Assembly: GCA_020746875.1 (NCBI GenBank) | Contig: JAGTJL010000001.1 | Location: 4,712,001-4,776,000 of the forward strand | DNA length: 64,000 bases | Direction: 5' to 3' | Source: Rhexocercosporidium sp. MPI-PUGE-AT-0058 | Lineage: Eukaryota; Ascomycota; Leotiomycetes; Helotiales | Shown: piece after piece, positions 1 through 11,337 of the stretch | How positions within the stretch are numbered: the first letter of the stretch is position 1 | How the letters are laid out: every line of letters starts with the position of its first letter | Notes under the pieces: generated by a model | Seen by the model: only the letters and a program-made list of their open reading frames with translations | What the model was told of the DNA's origin: nothing | The model's database searches: none | Program-made: the position numbers and the translations under genes

Positions 1-454
1 ATTGTGAGCGATTTCACCTTGGACAATAAAGCAAAATCTCGGGACTCGCCAGCTGAAATGAGCCGAACTCTTTCGAGGCTGATCAAGGCGGACTGGTAAT
101 GGTACCAATGGATACTGTGCGCGCGAGTGACTACACGCGTGAGAAAAGCTTGGTTGATAGAGCTTGTGTTCTTACACGACGAAGCTCGACATTTAAAGAA
201 TTGAAGTTCTGACCTTGAGGAGGGAGGCGGAGCTAGTTTCCACGCTAACTCCCCACTACTTTAAGCGAAGTCAACATGCGGGGTTTCCCTGGCAGCAAGA
301 ACGAAAGCTTCGAAAGGATTTCTGACTCCTACCTAGGCGGCATAGGATGCACTGAGAGATGTATGAAGAGGAGTGGCCTTGGCTTAGAAGCTGGTTCTCA
401 TTCTTGAATTTTACAGAATTATGGACATGTTCCTTTCCAGAGTATTTTCCCAGT
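1..454. other. 3' flank of the GH39-like gene, no gene seen
   Basis: I see no coding frame with recognisable protein character, no RNA gene and no repeat. Open frames here are continuations of the final-intron frame of the neighbouring minus-strand gene. Confidence 0.5.
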
Positions 455-2037
455 TCAAACAAATTCAAACGCATAAGCAGTATTTGCTGTCTCGGGTTGC
501 ACAAAAAAGGTGATCTATGGCCGCGGTTAGTATCAAGTTCAACTATGGGAACTAGCATGAGAAGCCCTACCTGGTCATTTGCAATGGTATGTCCCCACAC
601 ACCAAGATCCACCGGCGCACCAACTTCCCCATACTTCCCATTATTGTCAAATCTCCGCGTACGGATATTGACACTGCCAGAGCTCAGTCCCACAGCACTA
701 AGCCCAGTGACGGTAATATCATATAGTCCAGTGGTCCCACGAGTTCCAGCTAGAATCTTGACTGTGTTTGCAGCACCGCCTCGAGTGGCGAACACATCGA
801 AGAGGCCATCCGCAGAACCAGAAGTAGCAACACGCTGTCCAGTCATAGAGCCAGCATAGTACTTGTATACTTGCCACTCTCCTACAGGCCAGTAGCCACC
901 ACCCGATGGCTCATAGGTTGAGGTCTCTGCGCCGGGCTTCCCCAGCATATTGCCAAGATAGTCGTGTAGCTCAAAAGCTGAAGCCCAGTTGGCACGTAGA
1001 CCCTGGATATTATAACGCTCAAGTCTAGAGATGTACCATGCTCCAGTGGATGGAATTTGCTCGTATGGAGCGCCATACTCGTTGATGTTCTTTGGTCTGT
1101 CAGGAAGGCCGTATTTTTCGCGCCACTGAGTAATGAGTGGGAGTGTTTTGACGATGTCTAGACCGCTGTCTAGATTGTGCCAGGTGTAAACGTCGGGGAC
1201 GCTGTTATTCGAGGAGATGAATGATCCAAAGGCGGTCCACCATACCATATTTCGGTCAGGGGGTGATGCCACTGAGGGACCACTGATGAGAGCACCAGGA
1301 AGTTCTCTCCTATTTAACGTTAGTGTTAAAACCAGGTCATCAATCAGAGTTTGAATTTACTTACCTGAATCTATGGTATCCAACTCCCCACATCTGCGTC
1401 CATTGCTCGGGTGATCTTGCCCAAAAGTTTTGAATATCTGGTTCGTTCCAAATATCCAAATCCAAGCCTTCAATCATGTCATTGTCCTTCAGACTTGCGA
1501 TGAGTCTTGTTAGAAACGCGTTGTAATTCGTGAAGTCACCGTTATCGCCGGGAAAGACTGAGTCTGCACTTTGAAGCGAGTCCGCGCCCCACAGATCGTG
1601 GACTAGCAGGATGAAGCGTGCGCCAAATTTGCGAGAGGTACGGTAGTTGGACAGGGCAGATGCAAATCGATTCTAGATACATAATTTCCATTAGAGATCT
1701 CTATTCTTTCAAGGTGTAGAGGTACGTCAAGTCTTACATCAAATTCCTCAGGACCGAAAATCCAACCTCGGCTCGGTGCGGGAAGCTGAGCTCCCCCTGC
1801 ACGGCAGTAGTTGAATTTGATGTCGGCGTAGAAATGGTCTGGGACCTGAGTTGAGGTGGATGAGCCATTGTCTGGAATGCCGTAGATGAAACCTGAAGCC
1901 AGCTGACTTGGCGTTCCGGATGGCTGAGCTAGAGACACGGTTGCTGTTCCGAGTTGTCTTTTCGCTACTTCCACAGGCGTTGCACTGGCATGGAGAGCTA
2001 CATTTGCAGCGAACACAAGTGTACTTAGGAAATGCAT
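455..2037 (-). CDS. Secreted glycoside hydrolase, GH39-like
   Basis: Spliced model: complement(455..490, 571..1309, 1365..1672, 1738..2037), 460 aa, frame kept across all three introns. The N-terminus is a classic signal peptide (MHFLSTLVFAANVALHASA) followed by a Lys-Arg Kex2-type site, so the enzyme is predicted to be exported. A WNEPD motif near residue 185 is the expected acid/base glutamate of a clan-A (TIM-barrel) hydrolase, and INEYG further on is a candidate nucleophile region. The C-terminal third is beta-rich in character, and the tiny last exon ends in AYAFEFV-stop. Family knowledge: fungal GH39-like proteins act on xylo- or arabino-type plant polysaccharides; the exact substrate cannot be read here. 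It is divergent from a sugar transporter. Other clan-A families (GH5, GH30) are possible but less likely. Confidence 0.8.
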
Positions 2038-2814
2038 CTTGAAAACGGAAGCTTAACGATAGCTGCTGTTTGATACTGAATAGGATTTTGCATGCTGCGT
2101 CTCTTATGTACATTTTCCTCTCGGACTAATTGTCCCTCACTTGCCTCCTTCAGCTTCCACATGCCGAAGAGGGGCGATTTGTTTACCTCCAAGGGCAGGG
2201 TGTACTTGGCGATGCTGGCACATGAGAATTTTCTGGGTCAGTGCGATGCAGGTGAATGCGGGGAGTCAGGTACAGGACAGGAAACAAGGGCGGGGTTGAT
2301 TAGGCCAAGAAAAGTGATTGCCTTCGTTCGAATTGTAGTCCTAACCATACTGTATTCATGCGCTCCAATAACACAAGCAGATGATCGGCTCCACACAAAC
2401 AAACAGATCTCTTGCCCGGAGAAGAACCAGGGTCACTAGGCTCCGGCGGGGTGGCATCCATGAAATACCTCGTGCTCGGAGCTTTTGCGGGGGTGGATCT
2501 GCCTCGTCCATCGTTGCTCCAATGAGATTAGTATCTTTTGGTAAGGTTTACCCCAGAATTCCCCCGCAGCTAGAAGACCTATCATTGTACCAATCCATAT
2601 TCGGGATCAGCATCTGAGGATGCATAAATCAGGATGCCTGAGGAGCTTGGCCAAGCCTGCGGACCTGGAGCTATAACAAGGGGGTCGGCCACGATCGTTG
2701 AGACCTGGGGATAGATTTTGGGTCGGTCTACAAAATTCAAACTACTGTATCCATTTTCCAAAGTTCACAGAAGTCCACTTGCACGCTTTGGATCCACTCT
2801 CAAACCCATCCACG
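2038..2814. promoter_or_regulatory. Divergent promoter, GH39-like gene and sugar transporter
   Basis: This 777-bp region lies between the two divergent start codons. It contains TGCGGGG at 2257-2263, TGCGGGGG at 2486-2493 and CCCCCGCA (same motif, other strand) at 2561-2568. The core GCGGGG fits the fungal CreA/Mig1 consensus SYGGRG, and also the kind of GC-rich box bound by C2H2 factors such as the one encoded at 8052-11337. Direct function is inferred. Confidence 0.5.
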
Positions 2815-4434
2815 ATGTCTGCACCCGACGAGAAGCAGATTCAGGTGGAGAAGGAGGAGATGGCAGGAGTGCATCATGACGAAAAAATGTCCAAAACAAA
2901 CGACCTCGCACAACAAGCTGCAATCGATGAGCATGACCTTGGTGTCAAAGAAGCCATCCGACGCTATCCTCGAGCGATAATGTGGTCCGTTCTGGTTTCC
3001 ACCGCCATCATCATGGAAGGTTACGATATTGTCTTGATCAGTTCATTCTTCGGTCTCCCCAGTTTCACCAAAAAGTATGGCAGCTTTGTTAACGATGCTT
3101 CTGGTTATCAAATCTCTGCACCATGGCAAGCAGGTTTGAGCAACGGAACATCGATCGGAACGCTCATCGGATCGCTTGCGAACGGTTTTTTCGTCTTCCG
3201 ATACGGTTACCGATTGACGTTGCTCGTCTCGCTCAGTCTGATTGTGGTCTTCGTCTTCATCCCGTTCTTCGCTCCCTCGCTCCCTGTTCTACTTCTTGGC
3301 CAGATCCTCTGCGGAATTCCCTGGGGAGTCTTCGCGACCATGGCCCCTGCATATGCGTCCGAAGTCTGTCCCTTGGCTCTCCGTGGCTACTTGACCGTCT
3401 ACGTCAATCTCTGTTGGGCATTTGGGCAACTCATTGCTGCCGGAGTTCTGTCTGGATTCTCGGAAGGCACGAGCCAATGGTCATATCGTATCCCCTTCGC
3501 AATTCAATGGGCCTGGCCAATTCCATTGTTCGCAGTACTATACTTCGCACCCGAATCACCATATCACCATGTTCGGCGAGGCGAGTACGAAAAGGCGGAA
3601 AATTCGGTTCGAAGACTCGGTTCTGCATCACATCCATCTCAGAGCGTTGCCCTGATGATCCACACAAACGAGCTCGAGAAAGAAATTGATGCTGGAACTT
3701 CATACCTGGACTGCTTCAGGGGTATCGATCTGAGACGCACAGAGATTGTATGCATGGCGTTCATCGCTCAGCCTTTCTGCGGTTCTGCCATGGGAGGAAC
3801 GCCAACGTACTTCTTTTTGCAGGCCGGTCTGCCAACATCGATCTCCTTCAAAATGTCCGTTGGAGGACTAGGACTTGCTGCAGTTGGAACACTCATCTCG
3901 TGGAAACTTCTGCACGTATTTGGGAGACGGACTCTGTATCTTGCTGGTCTCGCTGGTCTCACTGCAATTCTTTGGATCGTCGGTTTCATCAGCGTTGGCG
4001 CTGGTAACTCAACTGGAGGATACTATGCGCAAGCGACTATGATGCTCCTGTGGCTCTTCGTTTATTACATGACAGTTGGACCTATCTGCTACGCTATCAT
4101 TGGCGAAATCTCCTCCACTCGTCTCCGAAACAAAAGTATTTCTCTATCACGCAGCTCCTACTACATCGGCCAAATTATCTGCAACGTCGTCAACCCATAC
4201 ATGCTGAATCCCAGCGAAGGAGATTGGAAGGGCAAGACTGGATTCTTTTGGGGTGGCTGTTCCTTTGTGTTCTTTGTCTGGACTTGGTTCCGCTTGCCAG
4301 AGTCGAAGGATAGAAGTTTTGAAGAGTTGGACCTTCTCTTCGCTCAGAATGTCAAGGCAAGGGATTTCTCGAAGGCGGTTGTTGATCCGTATGCTGAGGA
4401 TCTCAATGCCCGGGTCACTTTTCCCGGGAAGTAG
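2815..4434 (+). CDS. MFS sugar/H+ symporter, alpha-glucoside permease type
   Basis: Single exon, 539 aa. I start at MSAPDEKQ (2815) rather than the upstream in-frame ATG at 2698, because family members begin with a short charged cytoplasmic tail. The protein has the sugar-porter layout: an acidic N-tail, EGYDIVLISSFFG in TM1, RYGYRLTLL after TM2 (the G-x-x-x-D/R-R-x motif region), PESPYHHVRRGEYEKA at the start of the central loop, FGRRTLYLAG in the second half and PESKDRSFEELDLLF after TM12. This signature is that of fungal maltose/alpha-glucoside-type permeases. It is expected in the plasma membrane, importing an oligosaccharide. Its place between a secreted glycosidase and a cytosolic GH31 enzyme suggests uptake of the liberated oligosaccharide. 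The substrate is inferred. Confidence 0.93.
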   Translation: MSAPDEKQIQVEKEEMAGVHHDEKMSKTNDLAQQAAIDEHDLGVKEAIRRYPRAIMWSVLVSTAIIMEGYDIVLISSFFGLPSFTKKYGSFVNDASGYQISAPWQAGLSNGTSIGTLIGSLANGFFVFRYGYRLTLLVSLSLIVVFVFIPFFAPSLPVLLLGQILCGIPWGVFATMAPAYASEVCPLALRGYLTVYVNLCWAFGQLIAAGVLSGFSEGTSQWSYRIPFAIQWAWPIPLFAVLYFAPESPYHHVRRGEYEKAENSVRRLGSASHPSQSVALMIHTNELEKEIDAGTSYLDCFRGIDLRRTEIVCMAFIAQPFCGSAMGGTPTYFFLQAGLPTSISFKMSVGGLGLAAVGTLISWKLLHVFGRRTLYLAGLAGLTAILWIVGFISVGAGNSTGGYYAQATMMLLWLFVYYMTVGPICYAIIGEISSTRLRNKSISLSRSSYYIGQIICNVVNPYMLNPSEGDWKGKTGFFWGGCSFVFFVWTWFRLPESKDRSFEELDLLFAQNVKARDFSKAVVDPYAEDLNARVTFPGK

Positions 4435-5242
4435 ACGGATGATGCATCAAGTTTAGCAAGAATGAGCGATGGAATGCCTGTGCTGCTGTCAATGTTATCT
4501 AACCCTAGCTGTTAACACAAGAATGTAATTCCGATACCCGTATAAACCCTCTTGTTACTGCTATCAACATTGTAATAGTGTCTAGATCTATGATACATTT
4601 TTTTTTAGAATGAGTAAGTGACAGCGCGTGTTTGCTTTATTGGTATCAAAGCTGAAGACCCGCTGCACCTACCCCGCACCAGCAACATCCTAGATCTCCA
4701 AAAAGAGACCTCGACCGGCTAAACTTACTTTCTCATAATTAAGATGAACGATGCATGGGTGTAGTTCTACAGCTGACTTGTCCTCGGAAAATTATGTAGT
4801 AGGCATCGCCTGTTTCCCTTTTCCAAGACCCGCCCCCGCAAGGCCTCCGGCGCCACTCCGTGCGACATCCCACCTTTGAGGGTGATCTGTGGTAAGCTCA
4901 AGGACAGCGATACCTTGCAATGTATCGAGCTCTAGGTATTTACCTCGCCATAAGCAGGGGGAAAATATTTCCCCTGCATTGTTTGCTCTATCACATGCGT
5001 GGTATTTAATATGGCTCCGTCATGATGTGTAACCCCACTCCGGTGGAGGTAAATGATGAGGAAAGAAAGTTTATCGAAGAGCTTGAGACGCATAGCTTTA
5101 CGAATAGCTTACTGAAGCTCATAGTTATCTGATTCTTAGTATTTTACGTTCCTCAGCAACCCCCACGGTTGATTTTTCTTTTTTTTTTCTTCTTCTCCTG
5201 AATCTCCCCGACATCCCGATACCACTGTGAGGACTGCTCAGA
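4435..5242. promoter_or_regulatory. Transporter terminator region and GH31 promoter
   Basis: This gap of about 0.8 kb has CCCCGCA at 4672-4678 and CCCCCGCA at 4833-4840, the motif also seen in the GH39/transporter promoter. It also holds a near-perfect palindrome at 4954-4977 (GCAGGGG / CCCCTGC arms around an A/T core). A T-rich pyrimidine tract lies just before the GH31 start codon, as is usual in filamentous fungal promoters. Confidence 0.45.
4954..4977. promoter_or_regulatory. Palindromic candidate operator upstream of GH31 gene
   Basis: Seven-base arms GCAGGGG and CCCCTGC flank an A/T-rich core (GAAAATATTT), so the site reads almost the same on both strands. Symmetry suggests binding by a dimeric regulator. 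No binding evidence exists in the sequence itself. Confidence 0.3.
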
Positions 5243-7558
5243 ATGTTGTACAAAGACGGGAACCGTCTCGTCTTTCGATTTGATGCAGAAGAGGTGTGGA
5301 TCGAGCCATGGGGAGAAAATGCATTCCGAATCAGATCTACCAAAGAATCCCACTACCCAGACGAAAAAGAAGGATGGGCGCTCCAAGACATCGAGTCCAA
5401 AACCGGAGATATCACATTAGGAGAGAAAGAAGCATCCATCGTCAATGGCAAAATCAAAGCTACAGTCAGCAAGCATGGCAAAATCAAGATCTTCAACTCG
5501 GCTGGGAAACTCCTTTTGGAAGAATACATGCGGAATCGAAACGATCTTTTGGACGCAAAATGCAGTTCTCTCTGCGTTGAGGCTCGTGAATTCAAGGCCA
5601 ATCTTGGGGGAGACTATCATCTTACCCTTCGATTCGAGTCTCTTGACAAGCACGAGAAGATCTTTGGTATGGGGCAGTATCAGCAGCCATATCTTGATCT
5701 TAAAGGTCTGGATTTGGAGTTGGCACATCGTAACTCCCAAGCTAGCGTTCCCTTTGCACTCTCGTCTCGCGGATACGGAATTCTTTGGAATAATCCTGCT
5801 GTAGGCAGAGCTGTGTTTGGGAAGAATATTCTGAGTTACGAGGCCTACTCGACGAAGTTCCTGGACTATTGGGTTACTGCGGGAGACACGCCTGCTGAGA
5901 TTGTGCAAGGATATGCTTCTGTGACAGGAACAGTCCCCATGATGCCTGAGTAGTAAGTAACCAGCCTGTTTTGAAACAGAAGATTATGGAAACAAGGTAC
6001 TGATTACTTCGGTTTACCAGTGGACTGGGATTCTGGCAGTGCAAGCTACGGTACCAGACACAAGAGGAACTCTTGAAAGTCGCAAGAGAATATAAAAGCA
6101 GGGATCTTCCGATTGATCTCATTGTCATTGACTTCTTCCACTGGCCCAAGCAAGGAGATTGGAGATTCGACGCCAATTTCTGGCCTGACCCAGGTTAGTA
6201 CCAAAATGCCCACTCATTGAATTCAACTGACACATATTTCTCCTGCAGAGGCCATGGTTCGTGAACTTAACGAAATGAAGATCAAATTGATGGTCTCAAT
6301 CTGGCCTACAGTAGACAAACGCTCAGAGAATTTCCAAGAGATGCAAGAAAAGGGATACCTGATACGCGTTGATCGTGGAATTCGCACCGCCATGGACTTT
6401 GAGGGAGAGTCGGTCCACTTCGATGCCACGAATCCGAAGGCAAGAGAGTTTCTCTGGCAGAAAGCTAAGCAGAACTACTACTCCAAGGGCATTGAGGTCT
6501 TTTGGCTTGATGAAGCAGGTCAGTCTCCGAATGCCTAGCCATCATAGTTCTACATGACTCGTTTCTGACATCCTTTTCCACCAGAGCCCGAGTACAACAC
6601 CTACGACTTTGACAATTATCGGTACTGGCGAGGTTCTAATCTTGCGGTCGGAAACATATACCCAGTTGAGTACGCAAAGACCTTTTACGAAGGTATGGAA
6701 GCGGCTGGGCAGAAAAATATCGTCAACCTGATCCGTTGCGCTTGGGCGGGCTCTCAGAAGTTTGGAGCTCTTGTTTGGAGTGGCGATATTGCATCATCTT
6801 GGTCGAGCTTCCGGAACCAGCTGTCTGCGGGACTCAATATGGGGATTGCTGGTTTGCCATGGTGGACTACAGAGTGAGTAAAACCCAGAAAACCTCGCAT
6901 CTGACCTGCGACAAATTGACATCTCTCATGTTCGATTGCTTCATGTTTTTTCTTCCTCATATTCTTCACAGATGTGCTGACTCGAAATTTCTGCAGCATT
7001 GGTGGTTTCCACGGTGGCGACCCCAACGACCACCACTTCCGCGAACTATTTGTCCGCTGGTTCCAATGGGGCACATTCTGTCCTGTCATGCGCCTTCACG
7101 GCGATCGCGAGCCACGACAACCACAAGTTGGAGAAGGAGGCGGAGCGAGCTGCTGCAGCGGTGCCGACAACGAAGTCTGGTCATACGGAGAACACGTCTA
7201 TGAAATCTGCAAGAAATACATGAAGCTCCGCGAGGAGATGCGGGAATACACGCGTTCGATTATGGAGGACGCACATAAGCGTGGAACTCCCGTCATGAGG
7301 CCGTGCTTTTATGAGTTTCCTGGCGATGCGATGTGCTGGGAGGTGGAGACGCAGTATATGTATGGTCCCAAGTATCTGTGTTGTCCAGTATTGAGCCCGA
7401 ATCAACGACGTATGAGTGTTTATCTGCCTGCTGGGGCAAGATGGACTCTTGATACGAAGGAGTTTGCTGGTGGACAGACAGTGGAGGTTGAATGTCCTAT
7501 CGAGGTCATGCCTGTGTTCGTTAGGGAAGGAAGGGAGGCTTTGGAAGAGAAGTCATGA
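5243..7558 (+). CDS. GH31 alpha-xylosidase-like glycosidase, cytosolic
   Basis: Spliced model: 5243..5952, 6021..6193, 6249..6518, 6585..6873, 6997..7558; 667 aa, all joins in frame. There is no signal peptide, so it should act inside the cell. It has an N-terminal beta-sandwich, then a TIM barrel. FWLDEAEPE near residue 375 carries the GH31 nucleophile Asp and WSGDIASSW near residue 450 the acid/base Asp, followed by GLPWWTTDIGGF and the C-terminal beta domains. WLDEAEP and the short length resemble bacterial XylS/YicI-type alpha-xylosidases and their fungal relatives rather than secreted alpha-glucosidases. Expected role: releasing alpha-linked xylose (or glucose) from imported oligosaccharides such as isoprimeverose. 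It is co-oriented with the transporter and the regulator. Confidence 0.93.
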
Positions 7559-8051
7559 AGTTTTAAAATTGCAATTGGAGTATAGATAATTACTTTGATA
7601 GTTGGGATAGAGTTCTTACACATTTGATGTGAAGTGAAGTGCAGTCAACAAGGCTCCTGCCTCCCGGAGGAAATTAGCGAGCTCTAAGTCGGGCTCCGAA
7701 TGAAGGGAATGGACTACGTAACTGCGCGCTACTCAGAAAAGCGCTCCCGAAAAGATTTGTTTTGTCCTGTAACTTCGAGAGAATGCACAACAACTCTTTT
7801 GGTCTCCACTGCTCTGAATTACTCGTTTCTTCTCAGGGGTAAAGCACTAGCGCGACGGGCCATCGCCAATAGTCTGACCCCTGACCTCCACCCCCGCACT
7901 TGCTTCCGGGTAATGAATCTTGGGAACCACATGTTTGGTACACTTCTACTGCACCTCATACATAGTACTGCTGAAGATCTCGTCTTGATGCTATTCCTAG
8001 CTACTAATTTTACCTTCGCTCTTCAAATCCAGTTGCACCGTTCGATACACC
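7559..8051. promoter_or_regulatory. Intergenic: GH31 3' end and regulator promoter
   Basis: The region contains CCCCCGCA at 7891-7898, matching the TGCGGGG motif of the two other promoters in this cluster. This raises the possibility of autoregulation or of CreA control of the regulator. No coding or RNA gene is seen. Confidence 0.4.
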
Positions 8052-11000
8052 ATGCCAGCCGAATCGCCACGTCGTCGAGCAACCACCATCAAATGCCAGC
8101 GTTGCGGTCAGGAATTCAGTCGGCCTGAGCATCTAACTAGACATCTTCGTACGCATACCAATGAGAGACCACATATTTGTACAATCTGCCGCAAGGGATT
8201 TTCCAGATCGTGAGTTTCCTTCCGGCCAAGTTCTCAGCTTTCGTACTGATGAGAACGTGCTAGGGATGTCCTAAGTAGACACCACGCTGCCCATCATGGC
8301 CCAAATGCTAGTGATCAAAGAACCGGGCCATATTTTCGCGCTTGCGTGCCTTGTGCAGTAGCGAGAGTCAAATGCATGGGTTCACGTCCATGTCAGCGCT
8401 GCTCTATCAAGATGATTGATTGTTGCTACCCGGGCGCTGGTGGATCACGGCGTCAGCCTCAGTACACAGATGGCGAAAGAGCAATAGACCACGAAGAACC
8501 CAGTCTTTCATCTAGGGGTCAATTGGCTTCTACTGGGCCTGCGACATTGGATATCTCTCAGGCCGAAGCCTGGACTGGCATTCGTCCTGCTACCAACATG
8601 GCCCCCATCGAGACTCAAATTGGTGATACAGGCCCGGAACAGCCCATATTTTCGAGAACTACAGAGCAAGCGCTCTCAGTACAGCCTCTCAGTGCGTCTT
8701 CGCATGTCTCTGAGGGCTATGGGATGCCCGAAATGTCAGCACAGCCTTCCAACTCGTTTTCACGTGACCTGGGATACCAGCTTCCCGATGAAGATCTTAA
8801 TGGTGATTTTGTTGGCTATCCTTCAGTCACTCCATACGACTTTGCACTATTATCGAACCAGTCGATGGAGCAACCTCAGCTGGGTGATTATGGCTATTCC
8901 GCCATTAATTGGCTATCTCCGAAAGACCTCGGTTACAGCGAATTCAACTACGAGTCCCAGTACTTGGAAGTCAATGACTTTAACTTTTGGGCAGGACCTG
9001 CTACTCAGTTGGGCCCCGAGCAAAGTTTTAGTAGCGAGGGGGATGCTATCATGGACCAAGGTATTTGCCATCCTCCTAACGAGTCTCAGAGAGACAAAAT
9101 ACTTGCCACTCCAAACAACAACCAAGAAGCGCAGACTGCTTCGGCCTCGACGCCCAGCCACGACTCACCCAAAACGTCAAGCACTCCCTCAAAGTCCTCA
9201 AACTATTACATAGACGGCGCTGGGGCAAGGGAACCTCGATACGGCAAACTCCGAAAGCAACGCGTTGTCTGGGAAGGAACAGAAGATGCGCCAATTCCTG
9301 CGCTAGACCAAAACGAAAACAGCGATGAATCCAAAATATCTTTTCCGCCATCGATTGAATCGTATTTGATTGGGAACGAAAACTTTGCTCCTTATAGTCT
9401 GCCAGAAGAAGTCCATCAGAGACTTGTCGATGAATTCCGCAAAAGATGTCTCGGCAGCACTCATCCTTTCACGTCGGATTACTTTCCATCTGCTGGTACT
9501 TTCAACTTGGCGAAGAGCCTGTATTTCGAGTACTTTCACCCAGTCTTCCCGCTTCTTCATAAATCCTCCATGATGGCGGAATCGACATTCTGGTTAATCG
9601 AACTTGCTGCCGCTGCTGTCGGAATCAATTATCTCGGTACAAAAGTCTCGCAGCAATGCAGCGATGTATTCGTTGAGTTTCTAAACAGGTGTCTTGAGAG
9701 CTCTAGTACTTTCAGCAACAGTCTTTTCAACGATAGTCGGATAAGTGATCAACTTGAAGCTCTTTGCGAAATACAGGCGAGGATTTTATGCTGTGTAGCT
9801 ATGTTTCACAGTCGAAATGCAAGCATGGTTGAGAAAGCCTTTTCGCTCAGATCTCAATTGGTGGGACTTTGTTTACGTCGTAAGATGCTCTCAATGACAA
9901 GGACGCTCTCCTCGGACCCAGAACAACAGAAAGAAGATACTTGGGAAGAATTTATGATGAAGGAGTCGAAGACCCGAGCTGGTTACTGCATATTTGTAAG
10001 TTGTTTCCTTCGCACTCTAACATAACCTCGCTATTCTGCTGACTGGTACACGACAGTGGCTCGATTGCTTGATGGCATATCAATCAGACCTCCGACCACA
10101 GATGCAATTGGAAGATGCGAAAGTAGCTCTACCTTGCTCTGAAGATATGTGGGAAGCGTCGGATGAGTCAACTTGGCTCCGATTATATTCGCTGCGTCCA
10201 GGTGAGATGTCCACATCCTGCAACGACCTCTCACTTACCTGTAGAACGGTAGACAACCCTTCGTTACTTACTGCTCTCGAGATCTTATATAAGAGAAAGA
10301 CTATTGACTCGAATATCGGCGAGTTTGGTAGGATTCTACTCATCCACGGTCTATTCCACCGGACTTGGGAAGTGGCAAGATATCACAAAGATACACTTTC
10401 GAACTGGATTCCATCGGCGCCTGGTACTAGGGCTCCTTCTCCCTCAGTTTCGGATGCGATGACAGATTGGCTACCACGAAATCCAGTTTTTTCCAAGTGG
10501 CGAAATAGTGCCTGTGATTGTCTGGATGTGTTGCACTGGTCAGCAAACAGCCAAGTTGCTCAACGAGCCGGGCTTGAGCATCCCACAATTCTCCATCTTC
10601 ATCTAGCTAGGCTCATTCTTCTCACCCCCGCTTCAACAGTCCAGAGCTTGGCTTCCTTGATAGTGCAGAACGCCAAGAGTGGTACTGTTCCACAGGATTC
10701 GTCACAGGCACAGTACCATGAAGATCGAAGCGAGGTGCTGAGATGGTTCATCCAGGACCAATATAAAGCCCGTCTAGCTCTCGTACACGCTGGCGCAATC
10801 TTCTGGCATGTTCGACGATACAGTCATGATAGTATGTTGGAGCCGTTCGCGGTACTTCTCGCTACATTGGTTGTTTGGGCTTATGCTACATCCTCACAAG
10901 CCATCGATCAACAGCAACGGCAAGGACTGGCCAGCTCAGGGAACAAAAAAAACAACAATTCGCAAACGCAGCCAGAAGGATCCTCCTCTAGATCCCAACA

Positions 11001-11337
11001 ACACGATAAAGAACCAGAAACTGATCCACCCGATCTCCCCTTCATCAACCTCGATCGGCTCTGCGACGACGAGCTCATTCAAATGTATGTCCTCCACGGG
11101 TCACGGATGAAAGGATACATGGCTGGCATAGGAGATATATGCAAAGAAGGGGCTTCGGTGAAGGTCCTACGAGAGGGGGCTAAGATTATTGCTTGCAATG
11201 GCACGCACCGAGGTCGTTTTCTGCAGGCTGGTGGTGGTGAGAGACCAGTAGCTGCACTTCCTACGTGGGGAATCGGTGTGAGACATGCGCTGTTCTTGAG
11301 GGAGCTGGCTGATGCTAGTCAAAGGCGTCTCGGGTGA
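8052..11337 (+). CDS. Transcription factor with C2H2 and Zn2Cys6 fingers
   Basis: Spliced model: 8052..8209, 8264..9995, 10057..11337; 1056 aa, in frame. Two tandem C2H2 fingers open the protein ([21 protein letters not shown], then [22 protein letters not shown], with an intron splitting the second). They are followed directly by a Zn2Cys6 cluster ([28 protein letters not shown]). After a Q/S/P-rich linker comes a fungal-specific transcription factor region from about residue 390, with [13 protein letters not shown]. This double-finger layout is a known fungal subclass. It is likely a nuclear regulator of the adjacent glycosidase and transporter genes; that link is inferred from position and the shared TGCGGGG motif. 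Confidence 0.92.

Noticed and set aside
1603..2113. Overlapping 121-aa minus-strand frame at the GH39-like start
   Set aside because: The 1738-2037 exon has a signal peptide and continues in frame with the hydrolase; the other frame has neither.
8620..9213. 197-aa alternative frame inside the regulator
   Set aside because: Low-complexity Ser/Arg frame shadowing the linker of the transcription factor.
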